Shown here: one piece after another, positions 44,529 through 54,218 of the stretch
How positions within the stretch are numbered: the stretch's first letter is position 1
Layout of the letters: the number at the start of each line of letters is the position of its first letter
Origin: Methylobacterium sp. AMS5
GTDB taxonomy: Bacteria; Pseudomonadota; Alphaproteobacteria; Rhizobiales; Beijerinckiaceae
Direction of reading: 5' to 3'
Assembly: GCF_001542815.1 (NCBI RefSeq)
Contig: NZ_CP006992.1
Coordinates: 4,655,501-4,719,500, forward strand
DNA: 64,000 nt
Position numbers and translations under genes: made by a program
Notes under the pieces: generated by a model
Database searches by the model: none
The model's input: only the letters and a program-made list of their open reading frames with translations
Told to the model about the DNA's origin: nothing

Positions 44529-45444
44529 GAGTCCGTCCGATAAGTCATGATGCTCGCCCGAGCCTTCGGACGAGGATCATGACGGCGGCGGCGTAGAGGA
44601 AGGCCTGGGCCGAGGCGAGGGTCGCTTCCGGGTCCTTCCAGAGGCGTCGGTTGCGGCTGATCCATCCGAAGAAGCGTTCCACCACCCATCGGCGTGGATG
44701 CACGGCGAAGCCGACCTGATCCTTCGGTTTGCGCACGATGTCGATGGTGATGACGGTGGCGGTCGCGGGTCTGTCGCCGGCATAGCCTGCATCGGCGAAA
44801 GCTCTGACGATGAACGGGAAGGTCCGCCGCGACAGGCGCAGCACCGGTCCAGCCCCATCGCGATCCTGAATGTCGGCGGTCTGCGGATCGAGCACGAGGG
44901 CGCGCCCGTCCGTGTCGACCAGGGCCTGACGCTTGCGGCCCTTGACCTTCTTTCCAGCGTCGTAGCCGCGCGGGCCGCCGCTCTCGGTGGTCTTCACGCT
45001 CTGGCTGTCGAGCACGGCCGCCGTCGGCGAGGCCTCGCGACCGGCCCGCTCCCGGTCGGCCATGACCAGGGCGTGGTTGATCCGCCCGAACAATCCCTCG
45101 TCCCGCCAGCGGCTGAAGTAGCCGAACGTCGTGCTGCGCGGAGGGAGATCCTTTGGGATCAACCGCCATGCGATGCCGCCGCGCAGCACGTAGAAGATCG
45201 CGTTCAGGACCTCCCGCATCGTCCAGACAGGCGGACGACCACGCGAGGCGGGCTCTGGCATCATGGGCGCGATCACCGCCCATTCCGTATCCGTCAGGTC
45301 GGTTTCGTATCGAAGGCGCGCACGGTTATGCTGCCGGCGAGTGGTCGGGGTCCACATGGCACGTCCAGATGAGGCTTCAGCACCCTTCTGGAATCACCGC
45401 CATTCCGGCCACTCAACCCCTGCCGGACGTTATCGGACGGGCTC
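44529..45444 (-). mobile_element. IS5-family insertion sequence, complete (916 bp)
   Basis: Terminal inverted repeats GAGTCCGTCCGATAA (44529-44543) and TTATCGGACGGGCTC (45430-45444) match at 14 of 15 positions. Both outer flanks carry TTA within CTTAG, a 3-bp target duplication at a CTNAG site as used by the IS427/IS1031-type groups of IS5. One intact transposase frame fills the element, so it may still be active. Confidence 0.9.
44545..45357 (-). CDS. IS5-family transposase
   Basis: Protein of 270 residues in a single frame. N-terminal DNA-binding segment YETDLTDTEWAVIAPMMPEP and the DUF4096-like block VLNAIFYVLRGGIAWRLIPK; DDE catalytic domain with TAAVLDSQSVKTTESGG (first Asp), FADAGYAGD (second Asp) and VVERFFGWISRNRRLWKD (Glu in the Y/R-x-x-x-E-x-x-x-R/K region). 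No frameshift is seen, unlike many IS5 elements that use two frames. Confidence 0.93.
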   Translation of the reverse strand: MWTPTTRRQHNRARLRYETDLTDTEWAVIAPMMPEPASRGRPPVWTMREVLNAIFYVLRGGIAWRLIPKDLPPRSTTFGYFSRWRDEGLFGRINHALVMADRERAGREASPTAAVLDSQSVKTTESGGPRGYDAGKKVKGRKRQALVDTDGRALVLDPQTADIQDRDGAGPVLRLSRRTFPFIVRAFADAGYAGDRPATATVITIDIVRKPKDQVGFAVHPRRWVVERFFGWISRNRRLWKDPEATLASAQAFLYAAAVMILVRRLGRAS

Positions 45445-45715
45445 TTAGGCCCCCGACCCATTAATGACCGTCGGTGCTGCACCTTGCTTTGCCGTTCGCA
45501 GAAATAGAGTCTCACGTCCGCTTTCGAGCACTCGATGGAACAAACGGGATGACCATGTTGGGTCGGATGTGGAACGTCCGCTTCGGGGCGCAAGGTTAGG
45601 GTCCGGTTGCCACCCAGTCCGGCCTTTGACGCTTGTGGCATGATTGTCGGACGGTGAACATCTCGGGTAAGACGCCGCGCTTCCACGGCTACGGCCGCGT
45701 GCCTACATATTCCTC

Positions 45716-46402
45716 GTGCCCGTACTCCTAGCGCTTGGCGCCGCCATCCTGTTCGGTCTGGTGTTCGGCCCCCAGTGGTGGGTGCGCCGGGCGATGCAGC
45801 AACACGTCCCCGAGCGGCCGGACTTGCCCGGGACCGGTGGCGAACTCGCCCGCCATCTGCTCGACCTAGCACGGCTGGAGCACGTCCTCGTCGAGATCGC
45901 GCCTGCCGACCACTACGATCCGGTCGCGAACGTCGTGCGGCTGTCGCCGGGGAATCATGACGGCCGCTCGATCACGGCGGTCGCGGTCGCGGCGCACGAA
46001 GTCGCCCACGCGCTCCAGCACGCGGCGGGAGTCCGACTCCTCGCGGCGCGGGTGAGGTTCGCTCCGGTCGTGCAGGGCTTCGAGTTCGCCGCGGCCGTGG
46101 TGATGATGACCGCGCCCGTGGTGCTCGCCTTCGTACATTCGCCCATCCTGCTGGCCCTGCAGGTGGGTATTGGCATCGCGCTCCTCGGCGTTCGCGTCCT
46201 GTTTCACTTTCTGACGCTGCCCGTTGAACTTGATGCGAGCTTTCGCCGGGCCCTGCCCATCCTGGAGACGGGTCGCTACCTCGACGCCAGCGACATGCCC
46301 GGTGCCCGCACCGTTCTGCGCGCCGCCGCTCATACTTACGTGGCCTCGTCACTCGTTGCGCTCGTGAATATTGCCCGCTATCGGCGGCTCCTACCGTTCT
46401 AA
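45716..46402 (+). CDS. Membrane zinc metallopeptidase (YugP family)
   Basis: Protein of 228 residues. An N-terminal membrane segment (LLALGAAILFGLVFGPQWWV), the zinc motif AVAAHEVAHALQHAAG (HExxH, near residue 95), two central membrane segments (FAAAVVMMTAPVVLAFV; ILLALQVGIGIALLGVRVLF) and a LPVELDASFRRALP block are all typical of the Zn_peptidase_2 family. The biological substrate is unknown. GTG 45716 is the only plausible start and lacks a strong ribosome site. Confidence 0.82.
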   Translation: MPVLLALGAAILFGLVFGPQWWVRRAMQQHVPERPDLPGTGGELARHLLDLARLEHVLVEIAPADHYDPVANVVRLSPGNHDGRSITAVAVAAHEVAHALQHAAGVRLLAARVRFAPVVQGFEFAAAVVMMTAPVVLAFVHSPILLALQVGIGIALLGVRVLFHFLTLPVELDASFRRALPILETGRYLDASDMPGARTVLRAAAHTYVASSLVALVNIARYRRLLPF

Positions 46403-46551
46403 AACCTCCGAGGCGAGCGCCAGATTTCCCAGCCGCGCTTACTTAACAGCGCACCATCTCTTCCCGGTCAGACCTGATTCGCTGCTTGGCCCCCCTAGGG
46501 GAAGGCGGGGAACTGGGTGCGGCGGCCTGGGGTAGGCAGCCGCGACGTCCG

Positions 46552-47172
46552 TTAAATATCGGTCTGCTCGGACATGGCCAGCGCGTCATCTGCCTCGATA
46601 CCGAGGTAGCGCACCGTGCTCTCCAGCTTGGTGTGGCCGAGCAGCAGCTGACAGGCACGTAGGTTGCCTGTCCGTCGGTAGATGAGTGCGACCTTCGTCC
46701 GACGCAGGCTGTGCGTGCCGTACCCCGCCGGGTCGAGGCCTATCAGCGCTACCCATTCGTCGACGAGCCGACCATACTGGCGCGTCGTCAGGTGCTCGCC
46801 CGGGCGGCTGCGACTCGGGAACAGCCAATCACTCGCACGAAGCCCCCGCAGCTTGAGCCAGGCAGTCAGCGTATCACGGGTGGTCTCGGTCAGCTCGAAC
46901 GGGACGGGTCGGCCCGTCTTCTGCTGGACGATGGTGGTGCGCAGGCGGACGCCGTCGCCGAGGTGGACGTCTGTCACGCGCAAGCGGACTAGATCGCAGC
47001 CGCGCAGCTTGCTGTCGATGGCAGTGTTGAACAGGGCGAGGTCGCGAATGCGGCCCTCGTGCTGCAGCCGGGTGCGGATCGCCCAGATGTGCTTTGGCTT
47101 GAACGGCGGTTTGGGACCGATGAGGCGGCCAAGGTTCCACGGTCGGCGGGTTGTGTCGGTGGTTGAAGGCAT
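46552..47172 (-). CDS. Tyrosine recombinase (short integrase)
   Basis: Protein of 206 residues. All core residues are present: Arg in DSKLRGCDLVRLRVTDV, Lys in QQKTGRPVPFEL, His-x-x-Arg in GTHSLRRTKVALIYRR, His in LLLGHTKLESTVRY and the nucleophile Tyr just after it. The N-terminal core-binding domain is very short (about 50 residues). ATG 47172 follows ACGGAG at 9 nt. Such small recombinases occur on plasmids and islands as resolvases or inversion enzymes. No flanking inverted crossover sites were found. Confidence 0.85.
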   Translation of the reverse strand: MPSTTDTTRRPWNLGRLIGPKPPFKPKHIWAIRTRLQHEGRIRDLALFNTAIDSKLRGCDLVRLRVTDVHLGDGVRLRTTIVQQKTGRPVPFELTETTRDTLTAWLKLRGLRASDWLFPSRSRPGEHLTTRQYGRLVDEWVALIGLDPAGYGTHSLRRTKVALIYRRTGNLRACQLLLGHTKLESTVRYLGIEADDALAMSEQTDI

Positions 47173-47435
47173 GATGGGACTCCGTTTTCCAGGAGCCATC
47201 AGCATCTCACTGCGATCCGCCCACACTGCAGCTGCGCGCCACTTCCAGACCTTCGCCCCAAGCCAGGAAGCGGACTCTGCGCATAGGCTGTGCGAACGGT
47301 CGGACCATCATGATGGCGCCATAGTCAAAGACCGCGCCCACCGACTGGAGGAGTTATCATAGGAATTTTTCCGGTCGACCGTTGCGAAATGAGGGGCTTG
47401 GGTCAGCCCGTTTCGGCACCGTGCCGCGCGGAGGC

Positions 47436-48467
47436 CTACGACGTGGAACTCAGCCCGAAGCCATTGTGAACGGCTGCGATGCGAAGTGGCTCATGGCGTC
47501 CACGGACAGTACGCAAGCCCAGATCCTCGACGATGATGCCGCTTGGCAGCGTGCCGAGCCGATCAAGCAGGTCGCCCGAGATGAGGATCGAGACGCCGAG
47601 TTCCTTCGCGACAGATTCAAGACGGCCCGTGGTGTTCAGCGTGTCACCGAAATATGCGATCTTGTGTCGTTCAAGTCCGATTTCAGCGGTCACGACCGAG
47701 CCGCAGTGAAGTACGGCGCGGAAGCCCGGAACTTGGCCGAACTCTGCCACCCAGCGCTCGGCGTCGTCGGCGATCACCTGTGCGAAATCGAAAACGCACC
47801 GCAGACACGCTGCAGCTCGCGTTCCTCGCTTCATCGTCCAGCTCACGAGGGCCATGTCACCGACATAATCGTCGATGGAGCCGCGCGCGCGGTGCACCGG
47901 CAAGGCGAGCGCGCTGAAGATCGCGCCAAGATAGCGCTGAGCCGCCAAGTCGCCGTGCTGCTCAGCGAAGCGAGTCGAGCCTGCAACGTCGAGGAAGAGA
48001 AAGATGCGCTCCTCGCTGATCGGTCGATGGTAGCGCCCGATCAGCAGGTTCGCGAAGACGCGGGGCCCGATCAGATCCCGGACGCGGAAGACGAAGGCCG
48101 ACAAAGCGGAGATTCCGAGGGCGTAAGCGAGCCCAGCATCGGACATCAGCATCGCGACGCGCGGGTTCGGCATGTAGCCGAACGCGTGGTGCAGAACCGT
48201 ACCGGCACCGGCATTCCCGGCCGCGATCATCGCGATGTAGGTAGCGAGCGTCGCCGCCACGAAGATGGGAGTCGCAGCTCGTCGGATCAGGTCGCGCCAA
48301 GCCTGGAACAGCAGGCCACGCTCGTACAGGAGGACGGGCGCGCCGATAAAGGCGCCACGAATGCCGGAGACCAGCAGCTCGACATCGAAGATGAGACCGT
48401 AGAGCAGGCCCGCCAGCATTCCTATGACGGGTGCCACGATCCAGAAGCCGGCTCGGAACGGAGGCAT
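47436..48467 (-). CDS. Membrane-anchored class III adenylate/guanylate cyclase
   Basis: Protein of about 343 residues. Several hydrophobic segments in the first 150 residues (FWIVAPVIGMLAGLLYGLIF; ATPIFVAATLATYIAMIAAG; AGLAYALGISALSAFVF) precede a cyclase homology domain: ERIFLFLDVAGSTRFAE (first metal Asp), IDDYVGDMALVSW (second metal Asp) and AYFGDTLNTTGRLESVAKEL (transition-state Asn and Arg). It should be catalytically competent. The membrane part resembles the 4-6 helix bundles of other alphaproteobacterial cyclases. ATG 48467 is used; 48530 is possible. Confidence 0.87.
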   Translation of the reverse strand: MPPFRAGFWIVAPVIGMLAGLLYGLIFDVELLVSGIRGAFIGAPVLLYERGLLFQAWRDLIRRAATPIFVAATLATYIAMIAAGNAGAGTVLHHAFGYMPNPRVAMLMSDAGLAYALGISALSAFVFRVRDLIGPRVFANLLIGRYHRPISEERIFLFLDVAGSTRFAEQHGDLAAQRYLGAIFSALALPVHRARGSIDDYVGDMALVSWTMKRGTRAAACLRCVFDFAQVIADDAERWVAEFGQVPGFRAVLHCGSVVTAEIGLERHKIAYFGDTLNTTGRLESVAKELGVSILISGDLLDRLGTLPSGIIVEDLGLRTVRGRHEPLRIAAVHNGFGLSSTS

Positions 48468-48519
48468 GGAGCCATGGTATACCAAGCCGCCGGACTGGAC
48501 ACGTCCGGCGGTCGGGGCG

Positions 48520-49041
48520 TCAGCGGGCATAGCGCGTGAAGACGTAGTCGCGGTCCTTCACGCGGGCCTCGTGACAGGCGAAGCAGGTCTGGTGCTGAGC
48601 CTCGTCGACCGGCTTGCCGTCGACGAAGCGTCCGAATCCCCACCCGCCCGTCTCCGCATAACGTTTGGCGTCCTTCACCATCACCTGCACGGTGGTGGCC
48701 CGGCCCGGCACGGTGGCCGGCTCGAACTCGGGCGAGGGCACGTGTTGCCAAGCGAGCTTCACCAGGACCGTCCCATCGGGAAACGGCAGGGTACCGCTGG
48801 TGTAGGCCTTCACCGCGACGTCGTTGCCGACGACAGCGCGCAACTCGTTGAGCGGCTCCCCCTCCAGAGCAGGGGCGATGAGCTGCCAGGCCCGGTAACC
48901 GTCCGGGACGGTGACTCCGAAGATCGGCGAGGCCGGCTTGCCGGCTTCCTGAGCGGTCGCCGTGAGCGCGAGTCCCAGGGCGAGGGCGGCGGCTGGGATC
49001 AACAGACGCCGGCGCGGGCGGAGATCAGAAACCATCGACAT
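48520..49041 (-). CDS. Cytochrome P460 family protein
   Basis: Protein of 173 residues with a signal peptide (LLIPAAALALGLALTATAQ) and a C-terminal heme c motif CFACHEARVKDRDYVF. The body (FGVTVPDGYRAWQLIAPALE; GTVLVKLAWQH; VQVMVKDAKRYAETGGWGFG) fits the P460/cytochrome c'-beta fold, in which a Lys may also crosslink to heme. Periplasmic; known members oxidise hydroxylamine or bind NO. Its start overlaps the end of the upstream hydrolase gene, so the two are probably co-translated. Confidence 0.83.
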   Translation of the reverse strand: MSMVSDLRPRRRLLIPAAALALGLALTATAQEAGKPASPIFGVTVPDGYRAWQLIAPALEGEPLNELRAVVGNDVAVKAYTSGTLPFPDGTVLVKLAWQHVPSPEFEPATVPGRATTVQVMVKDAKRYAETGGWGFGRFVDGKPVDEAQHQTCFACHEARVKDRDYVFTRYAR

Positions 49042-50038
49042 CAATCACCGCCTGAGCGAAGGCCTGCGGTGCCTCTTGCGGGAGATTGTGCCCGATGCCA
49101 CCGCTGATCAGGCGGTGCTCGTAGCGGCCCGTGAACTTCTTGGCATAGGTCGCGGGCTCGGGGTGCGGCGCCCCGTTCGCGTCGCCCTCCATGGTGATCG
49201 TCGGGACGGCAATGGTCGGGAAGGCCGCCAGTTTGCGCTCGGTCTCGTCGAAGCGGGCCTCACCCTCCGCAAGCTTCAGACGCCAGCGATAGTTGTGGAT
49301 CGAGACCGCGACGTGGTCGGGGTTCTCGAAAGCCTGCGCGGAACGGGCGAAGGTTTCCTCGCTGAACTGCCATTTGGGTGAGGCAAGCTGCCAGATCAGC
49401 CGGGCGAAGTCCTTCGTGTAGCGCGCGTAACCCTCGCGGCCCCGCTCGGTTGCAAAGTAGAACTGGTACCACCATTGCAGCTCGGCTCTGGGCGGCAACG
49501 GCATCGCGTTCGCGGCTTGGCTGCCGATCAGGTAGCCGCTGACAGAGACCAAGCCCCTGCAGCGCTCGGGCCAGAGCGCAGCCAAGATGCAGGCGGTGCG
49601 CGCGCCCCAGTCGTAGCCCGCGACGAGCGCCTTTTCGATTTTGAGCGCGTTCAAGAACTCCAGCGCGTCGTTGGCGAGAGCCGCCTGCTGGCCGTTGCGT
49701 GGCGTCGCGTCCGACAGGAAGCGCGTCGCGCCGTAGCCGCGCAGGTACGGGATCAGGACGCGATAGCCCGCGGCGGCGAGGACCGGAGCGACGTCGACGT
49801 AGCTATGGATGTCGTAGGGCCAGCCGTGGAGAAGCAGGACCGGTTGCCCGGTCGGGGGCCCGGCCTCGACGTAGGCGACGTTCAGGTCGCTGGTGACGAT
49901 CTGCTTCAAAGGCCCGAAGGACGCCGGCGAGGCCGGCTGCGCGGCCACCGCTTCCGCCGCCATGGCCGGTCCCGTCACCAGGAGAGCGCCAGCGGTCTTC
50001 ATCCAGTGCCGACGCGTCAAGTGACTCTGCTCGGGCAT
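49025..50038 (-). CDS. Exported alpha/beta hydrolase (epoxide-hydrolase/dehalogenase-like)
   Basis: Protein of 337 residues. The N-terminus TRRHWMKTAGALLVTG resembles a Tat signal. Hydrolase motifs: LLLHGWPYDIHSY (oxyanion HGxP), VAGYDWGARTACILAA (nucleophile Asp in GYDWG, so the epoxide hydrolase/haloalkane dehalogenase class rather than a Ser esterase), a cap domain rich in Trp/Phe, and SGGIGHNLPQEAP (catalytic His). ATG 50038 has AAGGAG 9 nt upstream. It overlaps the P460 gene downstream by 17 bp, which suggests a joint periplasmic detoxification task. Confidence 0.85.
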   Translation of the reverse strand: MPEQSHLTRRHWMKTAGALLVTGPAMAAEAVAAQPASPASFGPLKQIVTSDLNVAYVEAGPPTGQPVLLLHGWPYDIHSYVDVAPVLAAAGYRVLIPYLRGYGATRFLSDATPRNGQQAALANDALEFLNALKIEKALVAGYDWGARTACILAALWPERCRGLVSVSGYLIGSQAANAMPLPPRAELQWWYQFYFATERGREGYARYTKDFARLIWQLASPKWQFSEETFARSAQAFENPDHVAVSIHNYRWRLKLAEGEARFDETERKLAAFPTIAVPTITMEGDANGAPHPEPATYAKKFTGRYEHRLISGGIGHNLPQEAPQAFAQAVIDVDGF

Positions 50039-50200
50039 GTCATGATTCTCCTTGATGACGTTCACGCTGTGATGGTGCGGATGTCGCGATGGATGAGGAC
50101 GCGGCGTGTCTCCTCTGTGTGCCTCGGGGCGGCCCAATGTGAGGATCTGTATGCCGGGCCGAGGCTCGATACAGAGGCTTACAAAGTGCTGGGTCGCGAG

Positions 50201-50216
50201 ATGAGCGTATGCTCAT
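50201..50216. promoter_or_regulatory. Inverted repeat in the divergent region before the hydrolase and ABC-F genes
   Basis: ATGAGC-GTAT-GCTCAT has perfect 6-nt arms and is centred in the 376-bp gap between the minus-strand hydrolase start (50038) and the plus-strand ABC-F start (50415). It is a candidate operator. No regulator gene is adjacent. The rest of the gap holds no gene that I can support. Confidence 0.45.
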
Positions 50217-50414
50217 GCGATGTTCCGCGGGCCTCGTCCCGGACTGTGGCGGATCCCGCCCTGTCGTCCCCGGCCGGCTTGGCGCCCGCGCGAAATGATG
50301 GACGCCCGGCCCCGGTCGAGGTTATTGAAGGGACGCCGGATGGAGCCGCGACGCCGATGAGACTGTCCCTGACCGCAATGCCGAACCGCCTTGCCGCCAG
50401 GGATCTCTCAACGC

Positions 50415-51775
50415 ATGCCAGCGCATCTCTCCCTTCTGAACATCACGTGGACCGCGCCTGACGGGCGCACCGTCCTCTCCGACATCAGCGCCAGCTTCGC
50501 GCAGGAGCGAACCGGCATCGTCGGCCGGAACGGCGCCGGGAAGAGCACATTCCTGAACCTCGTGGCCGGTCGCATGAGGCCGACAAGCGGCAGCATCATC
50601 GTCGAGGGTACGGTGGCGTTGTTGCGCCAGTTCGCGAGCATCCCGCCTGACGAGACGGTTGCCGATCTCTTCGGTGCGACCGCCAAGCTGGCATTGCTGC
50701 GTCGCGCCGAGATCGGTGCTGCCACGGCCGACGAGCTCGCCGAGGCCGACTGGACTCTGGAGGAGCGCCTCACGGAGGCCCTGGACCGGATGGGTGTACC
50801 GGTGAGCCCCACCACACGTCTGTGTTGCCTCTCCGGCGGGCAGCGCGCTCGCGCAGCACTCGCGGCGGCGATGTTTGCAGGACCGGATTTCCTGCTGCTC
50901 GACGAACCGACCAACGACCTCGATCGCGAAGGGCGGTCCGCCGTGTGCGCAGCTCTGCGGAACTGGCGCGGGGGGGCAATCGTGGTCAGCCACGACCGAT
51001 CCTTGCTCGACGCTATGGACGCCATCGTGGAGCTCGGTCCCTCTGGGGTGAGCCGCTATCCGGGGAACTTCGACGCGTATCTGGAAGCCAAGGCGGTTCG
51101 GATCGCTGCGGCCGAGCATGACCTCGCTGTGGCCGAGAAGCGAACGGCGGACCTTGCACGAAGGGCACAGGAGACCGTTGAGCGTCAGCAGCACCGCGAT
51201 GCGGCCGGACATCGCCGGGGTGCACGCGGCGACCTTCCCCGGATCCTCGTCGGCGCCCGCCGAGACAATGCGGAGAAGACGGCCGGCGGCAGTGCACGCG
51301 CGGCGGAGCGACTGCGTTCCGAGGCTCACCAGAAGCTTGAGGACGCCCGCAGCCGGATCGAGGCCGTGAAGGCGGTCTCAGTCACGGTCCCGTCCTGCGG
51401 CCTCCATGCTGCGAAGTCCGTCGTGTCGATCGAGCGGGCGACCGTCGGCCATCGGCCGGGTCAGCCCATTCTGGAGGATGTATCGCTTTCCGTGACCGGA
51501 CCGGAGCGCATCGCGATCTCCGGGCGCAACGGGGCGGGGAAGTCGACGCTCCTTGACCTCATCGAGGGCCGCCTCAGCCCCTGGTCGGGGCAGGTGTCGG
51601 TCGGCGTGCGCACGGCACGCCTCGACCAGGGGCTCACCGCCCTCGACCACAACCAGACCGTGGTGGAGAACTTCGCCCGCCTCAATCCGGAGGAAGATGC
51701 GAACGGATGCCGGGCGGCCCTGGCGCGCTTCCAGTTCAGGTCTGTCGCCGCGGATCGGCCTGTCTCGGCGCTGAG
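50415..51775 (+). pseudogene. ABC-F ATPase gene, 5' part (interrupted by IS21)
   Basis: Encodes two ABC domains joined by a charged linker, as in ABC-F ribosome-associated ATPases (Uup, ABCF, antibiotic-resistance types). Domain 1: Walker A GIVGRNGAGKSTFLNLV, signature CLSGGQRARAALAAAM, Walker B DFLLLDEPTNDLD, switch His SHDRSLLD. Domain 2: Walker A ISGRNGAGKSTLLDLI; the gene then stops at codon 454, inside the second LSGGQ, where the IS21 element begins. There are no membrane segments. Adding 54403-54643 restores a 533-codon frame exactly. The fragment may still be translated as a truncated protein with about 28 foreign residues. Confidence 0.9.
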
Positions 51776-51871
51776 TGCGTATTCCGACGAAGCCGGCCGG
51801 GGATTCCGATCTGAAGCCGGCCGTCATTCCGAGGCGAAGCCGGCCACCGGTCCGATCTGAAGCCGGCCAGT
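51776..51871. repeat. IS21 subterminal repeats (left), with counterpart at 54290-54395
   Basis: The left end has four tandem-like units of the pattern (A)TTCCGA...GAAGCCGGCC: at the tip, then ATTCCGATCTGAAGCCGGCC, ATTCCGAGGCGAAGCCGGCC and GTCCGATCTGAAGCCGGCC. The right end has similar units in inverse orientation. They are probably transposase binding sites. Confidence 0.8.
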
Positions 51872-51924
51872 GACGGGGCGCTCCCGCGGGTCTGGGGTGA
51901 AGATCACGAGGTCGGTCCGACAGG

Positions 51925-52668
51925 TCAAGCAGCGGGCTCGACCGCCTTGCGTTTGCGCAGGCTCTCACCGGCGAGTTCGATGCGGTGCGCGTTGTGCAGC
52001 AGCCGGTCGAGGACGGCGTCGGCGAGCGTGGGGATGCCGATGATCTCGTACCAGCGATCCACCGGCACTTGGCTGGTGATCAGGGTCGAGCCGGCGTCGT
52101 AGCGGTCCTCGACGATCTCCAGGAGATCGCGCGCCTGCTCGGGCAGGAGCGGCTCGGGGCCCCAATCGTCGAGGATCAGCAGGTTCACCTTGGCGATCTG
52201 GCGCAGCAGCCGGCCGTAGCGGCCATCGCCGCGGGCGAGGCTCAAGGCCGCAAACAGGCGCGGGACCCGGTAGTACAGCACAGAGAGGTCGTCTCGGCAG
52301 GCCTTGTGCCCGAGCGCGCAGGCCAGCCAGCTCTTGCCCACGCCGCAGGGGCCGGTGATCACGAGGTTGCGCCGGGTCCGGATCCAGTCGCCGGTGGCGA
52401 GCTTGAGGAACAGCGCCCGGTCCAGGCCGCGATGGCTGCGGTAATCGACGTCCTCGACGCTGGCGGGATGGCGCAGCCGCGCGGCGCGGGCGCGGGCCTC
52501 GAAGCGCTTCTGCCGTCGGGCCGTGGCCTCGTGGTCGAGGAGAAGGCCGAGCCACTCGGCGTGGTCCAGGGCGCGGGCCTCCGGGTTGGCGTCGAGCGCC
52601 TTGAAGCCCGAGGCCATGCCGCTCAGGCCGAGTTCGTGCAGGAGATCGAGCGTGGGGTGGGTGAGCAT
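51925..52668 (-). CDS. istB: IS21-family helper ATPase
   Basis: Protein of 247 residues, DnaC/AAA+ type: Walker A LVITGPCGVGKSWLACALG (near residue 105), Walker B VNLLILDDWGPEPL, sensor STLITSQVPVDRWYE and the N-terminal IstB domain (LDLLHELGLSGMASGFKALD). It selects the target and stimulates IstA. It begins 11 bp after istA. Confidence 0.95.
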   Translation of the reverse strand: MLTHPTLDLLHELGLSGMASGFKALDANPEARALDHAEWLGLLLDHEATARRQKRFEARARAARLRHPASVEDVDYRSHRGLDRALFLKLATGDWIRTRRNLVITGPCGVGKSWLACALGHKACRDDLSVLYYRVPRLFAALSLARGDGRYGRLLRQIAKVNLLILDDWGPEPLLPEQARDLLEIVEDRYDAGSTLITSQVPVDRWYEIIGIPTLADAVLDRLLHNAHRIELAGESLRKRKAVEPAA

Positions 52669-52679
52669 CGTCGTCTCCG

Positions 52680-54218
52680 TCAGTGGAAGTAGCGCGGGCC
52701 GCGCAGGTTGGGGTGGAGCATCACCGGGACGGCCTCGGCCGGCGGGGACGTGCGGTCGAGGCCCAGGCTGAGGATCGAGGCGATGCTCTTGTAGGTGAGC
52801 GCGCCGACCGCCACGGCCCGGGCCGAGGCGGCCTCCGCCCGGGCGGGGTCGAGCCCGCGGTAGAGGCGCAGGATACCCAGACAGGTACGGAAGCCCTGCT
52901 CGGGATGGGGCCGGTCGTGCAGGATGGCGATGACCAGCCCTTCCGGCTCCGGCCCGATGCCGCGCGCCCAGCGCCGGAAGCGCTCGGGGCTCCACTCGGC
53001 GTAGCGGCGATGGGCGCTGGGCATGTGGTCGGGATCGGTGCCGTGCCGCCGGCCGGTGTAGCGGCGCTCGTGGGCGGCGACGCGCTGACCGCGATGGAAC
53101 ACCTCGACGGTGCGCGCCGTGAGGCGGACGTCGACCTGCTCGCGGATCAGGGCATGGGGCACCGAGTACAGGAAGCCGCCCGCCTCGACATGGTAGTCGA
53201 GGTTGACCCGGGCCAGCCGCCACTCGGCAAAGGTGTAGTCCTGTTCCGGCAGGGGCCGCAGCGCTGCGCGCTCGATCGCCTCGAACAGGGCGCGGCGGGT
53301 GGTGCCGAGCCGGCGCATGCGGTGGGCGTTGATGCGCTCCACCATCGCGGCGATGGCGGCGTTGCACTCGGCCAGGGAGAAGAACGTCTGCCGGCGCAGC
53401 CGTCCCAGGATGGAGCTCTGGGCGAAGCGCACGCCGGCCTCGACCTTGGCCTTGTCGCGCGGCTTGCGAGGTCGGGCCGGCAGGACGCCGATGCCGTAAT
53501 GCTCGGCCATCATCCCGTAGGAGCGGTTGATCTCGGGATCGTAGAACGACGCCTTGTGGACCCCGCTCTTGAGGTTGTCGGGCACGACGAGGCGGGGGAC
53601 GCCGCCGAGGAAGCGGAACAGGCGGACATGCGCGCCGATCCAGTCGGGCAGCGTCTGGGTCCAGGTCGCCTCGGCGTAGGTCAGGCTCGACGCGCCCAGC
53701 ACCGCCACGAAGATCTCGGCCTCGCGCACGATGCCGGTGGTGGGATCGACGATCCCGACCTTCTTGCCGGAGTAGTCGACGGAGACCTTGTCGCCGGCGG
53801 CATGGTGCTGGCGCATCACCGGGGTGAGCCGGCGTTCGAACTCCCGATAGAGGTCGCAGAACCGGGAGTAGCCGTAGCCGTCCGGACGGACCTCCCGGTA
53901 TTCCTCCCAGAGCACCGTGAGGTTGACCCCGGGGCGGCGCATCTCCCGGATGACGGAGGGCCAGTCCGGCTCGGGCAGGCGGCGCATGCCCTGCTTCACC
54001 CCGGCCCGGGCGAACAGGCGCTGCTCCAGCACCGCGTCGCTGACCTCGGGGCCGAGCGGCCAGGTCAGGCCGGCCGCGCTCGCCCGGGCGAGATTGTCCT
54101 GCACGGTCGAGCGGGCGATGCCGAGCGTTCGCTCGATCTCACGCGCACTCACCCCGTCGCGGGCGAGCCGCAGCATCTGTTTGATCTGTCGCATGGTCAG
54201 CTGTCTCCTGGCCGGCAT
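52680..54218 (-). CDS. istA: IS21-family transposase
   Basis: Protein of 512 residues. An N-terminal helix-turn-helix (MRQIKQMLRLARDGVSAREI, TLGIARSTVQDNL) is followed by a retroviral-integrase-type DDE core: VSVDYSGKKVGIVDPTTG (first Asp), RLVVPDNLKSGVHKA (second Asp) and KDKAKVEAG-like region KPRDKAKVEAGVRFAQ (Glu), then a C-terminal beta-barrel. Frame intact. Confidence 0.95.
   Translation of the reverse strand: MPARRQLTMRQIKQMLRLARDGVSAREIERTLGIARSTVQDNLARASAAGLTWPLGPEVSDAVLEQRLFARAGVKQGMRRLPEPDWPSVIREMRRPGVNLTVLWEEYREVRPDGYGYSRFCDLYREFERRLTPVMRQHHAAGDKVSVDYSGKKVGIVDPTTGIVREAEIFVAVLGASSLTYAEATWTQTLPDWIGAHVRLFRFLGGVPRLVVPDNLKSGVHKASFYDPEINRSYGMMAEHYGIGVLPARPRKPRDKAKVEAGVRFAQSSILGRLRRQTFFSLAECNAAIAAMVERINAHRMRRLGTTRRALFEAIERAALRPLPEQDYTFAEWRLARVNLDYHVEAGGFLYSVPHALIREQVDVRLTARTVEVFHRGQRVAAHERRYTGRRHGTDPDHMPSAHRRYAEWSPERFRRWARGIGPEPEGLVIAILHDRPHPEQGFRTCLGILRLYRGLDPARAEAASARAVAVGALTYKSIASILSLGLDRTSPPAEAVPVMLHPNLRGPRYFH

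Noticed and set aside
46552..47172. Invertible promoter or integron linked to the short recombinase
   Set aside because: No inverted crossover sites, attC-like hairpins or cassette array are visible next to it.
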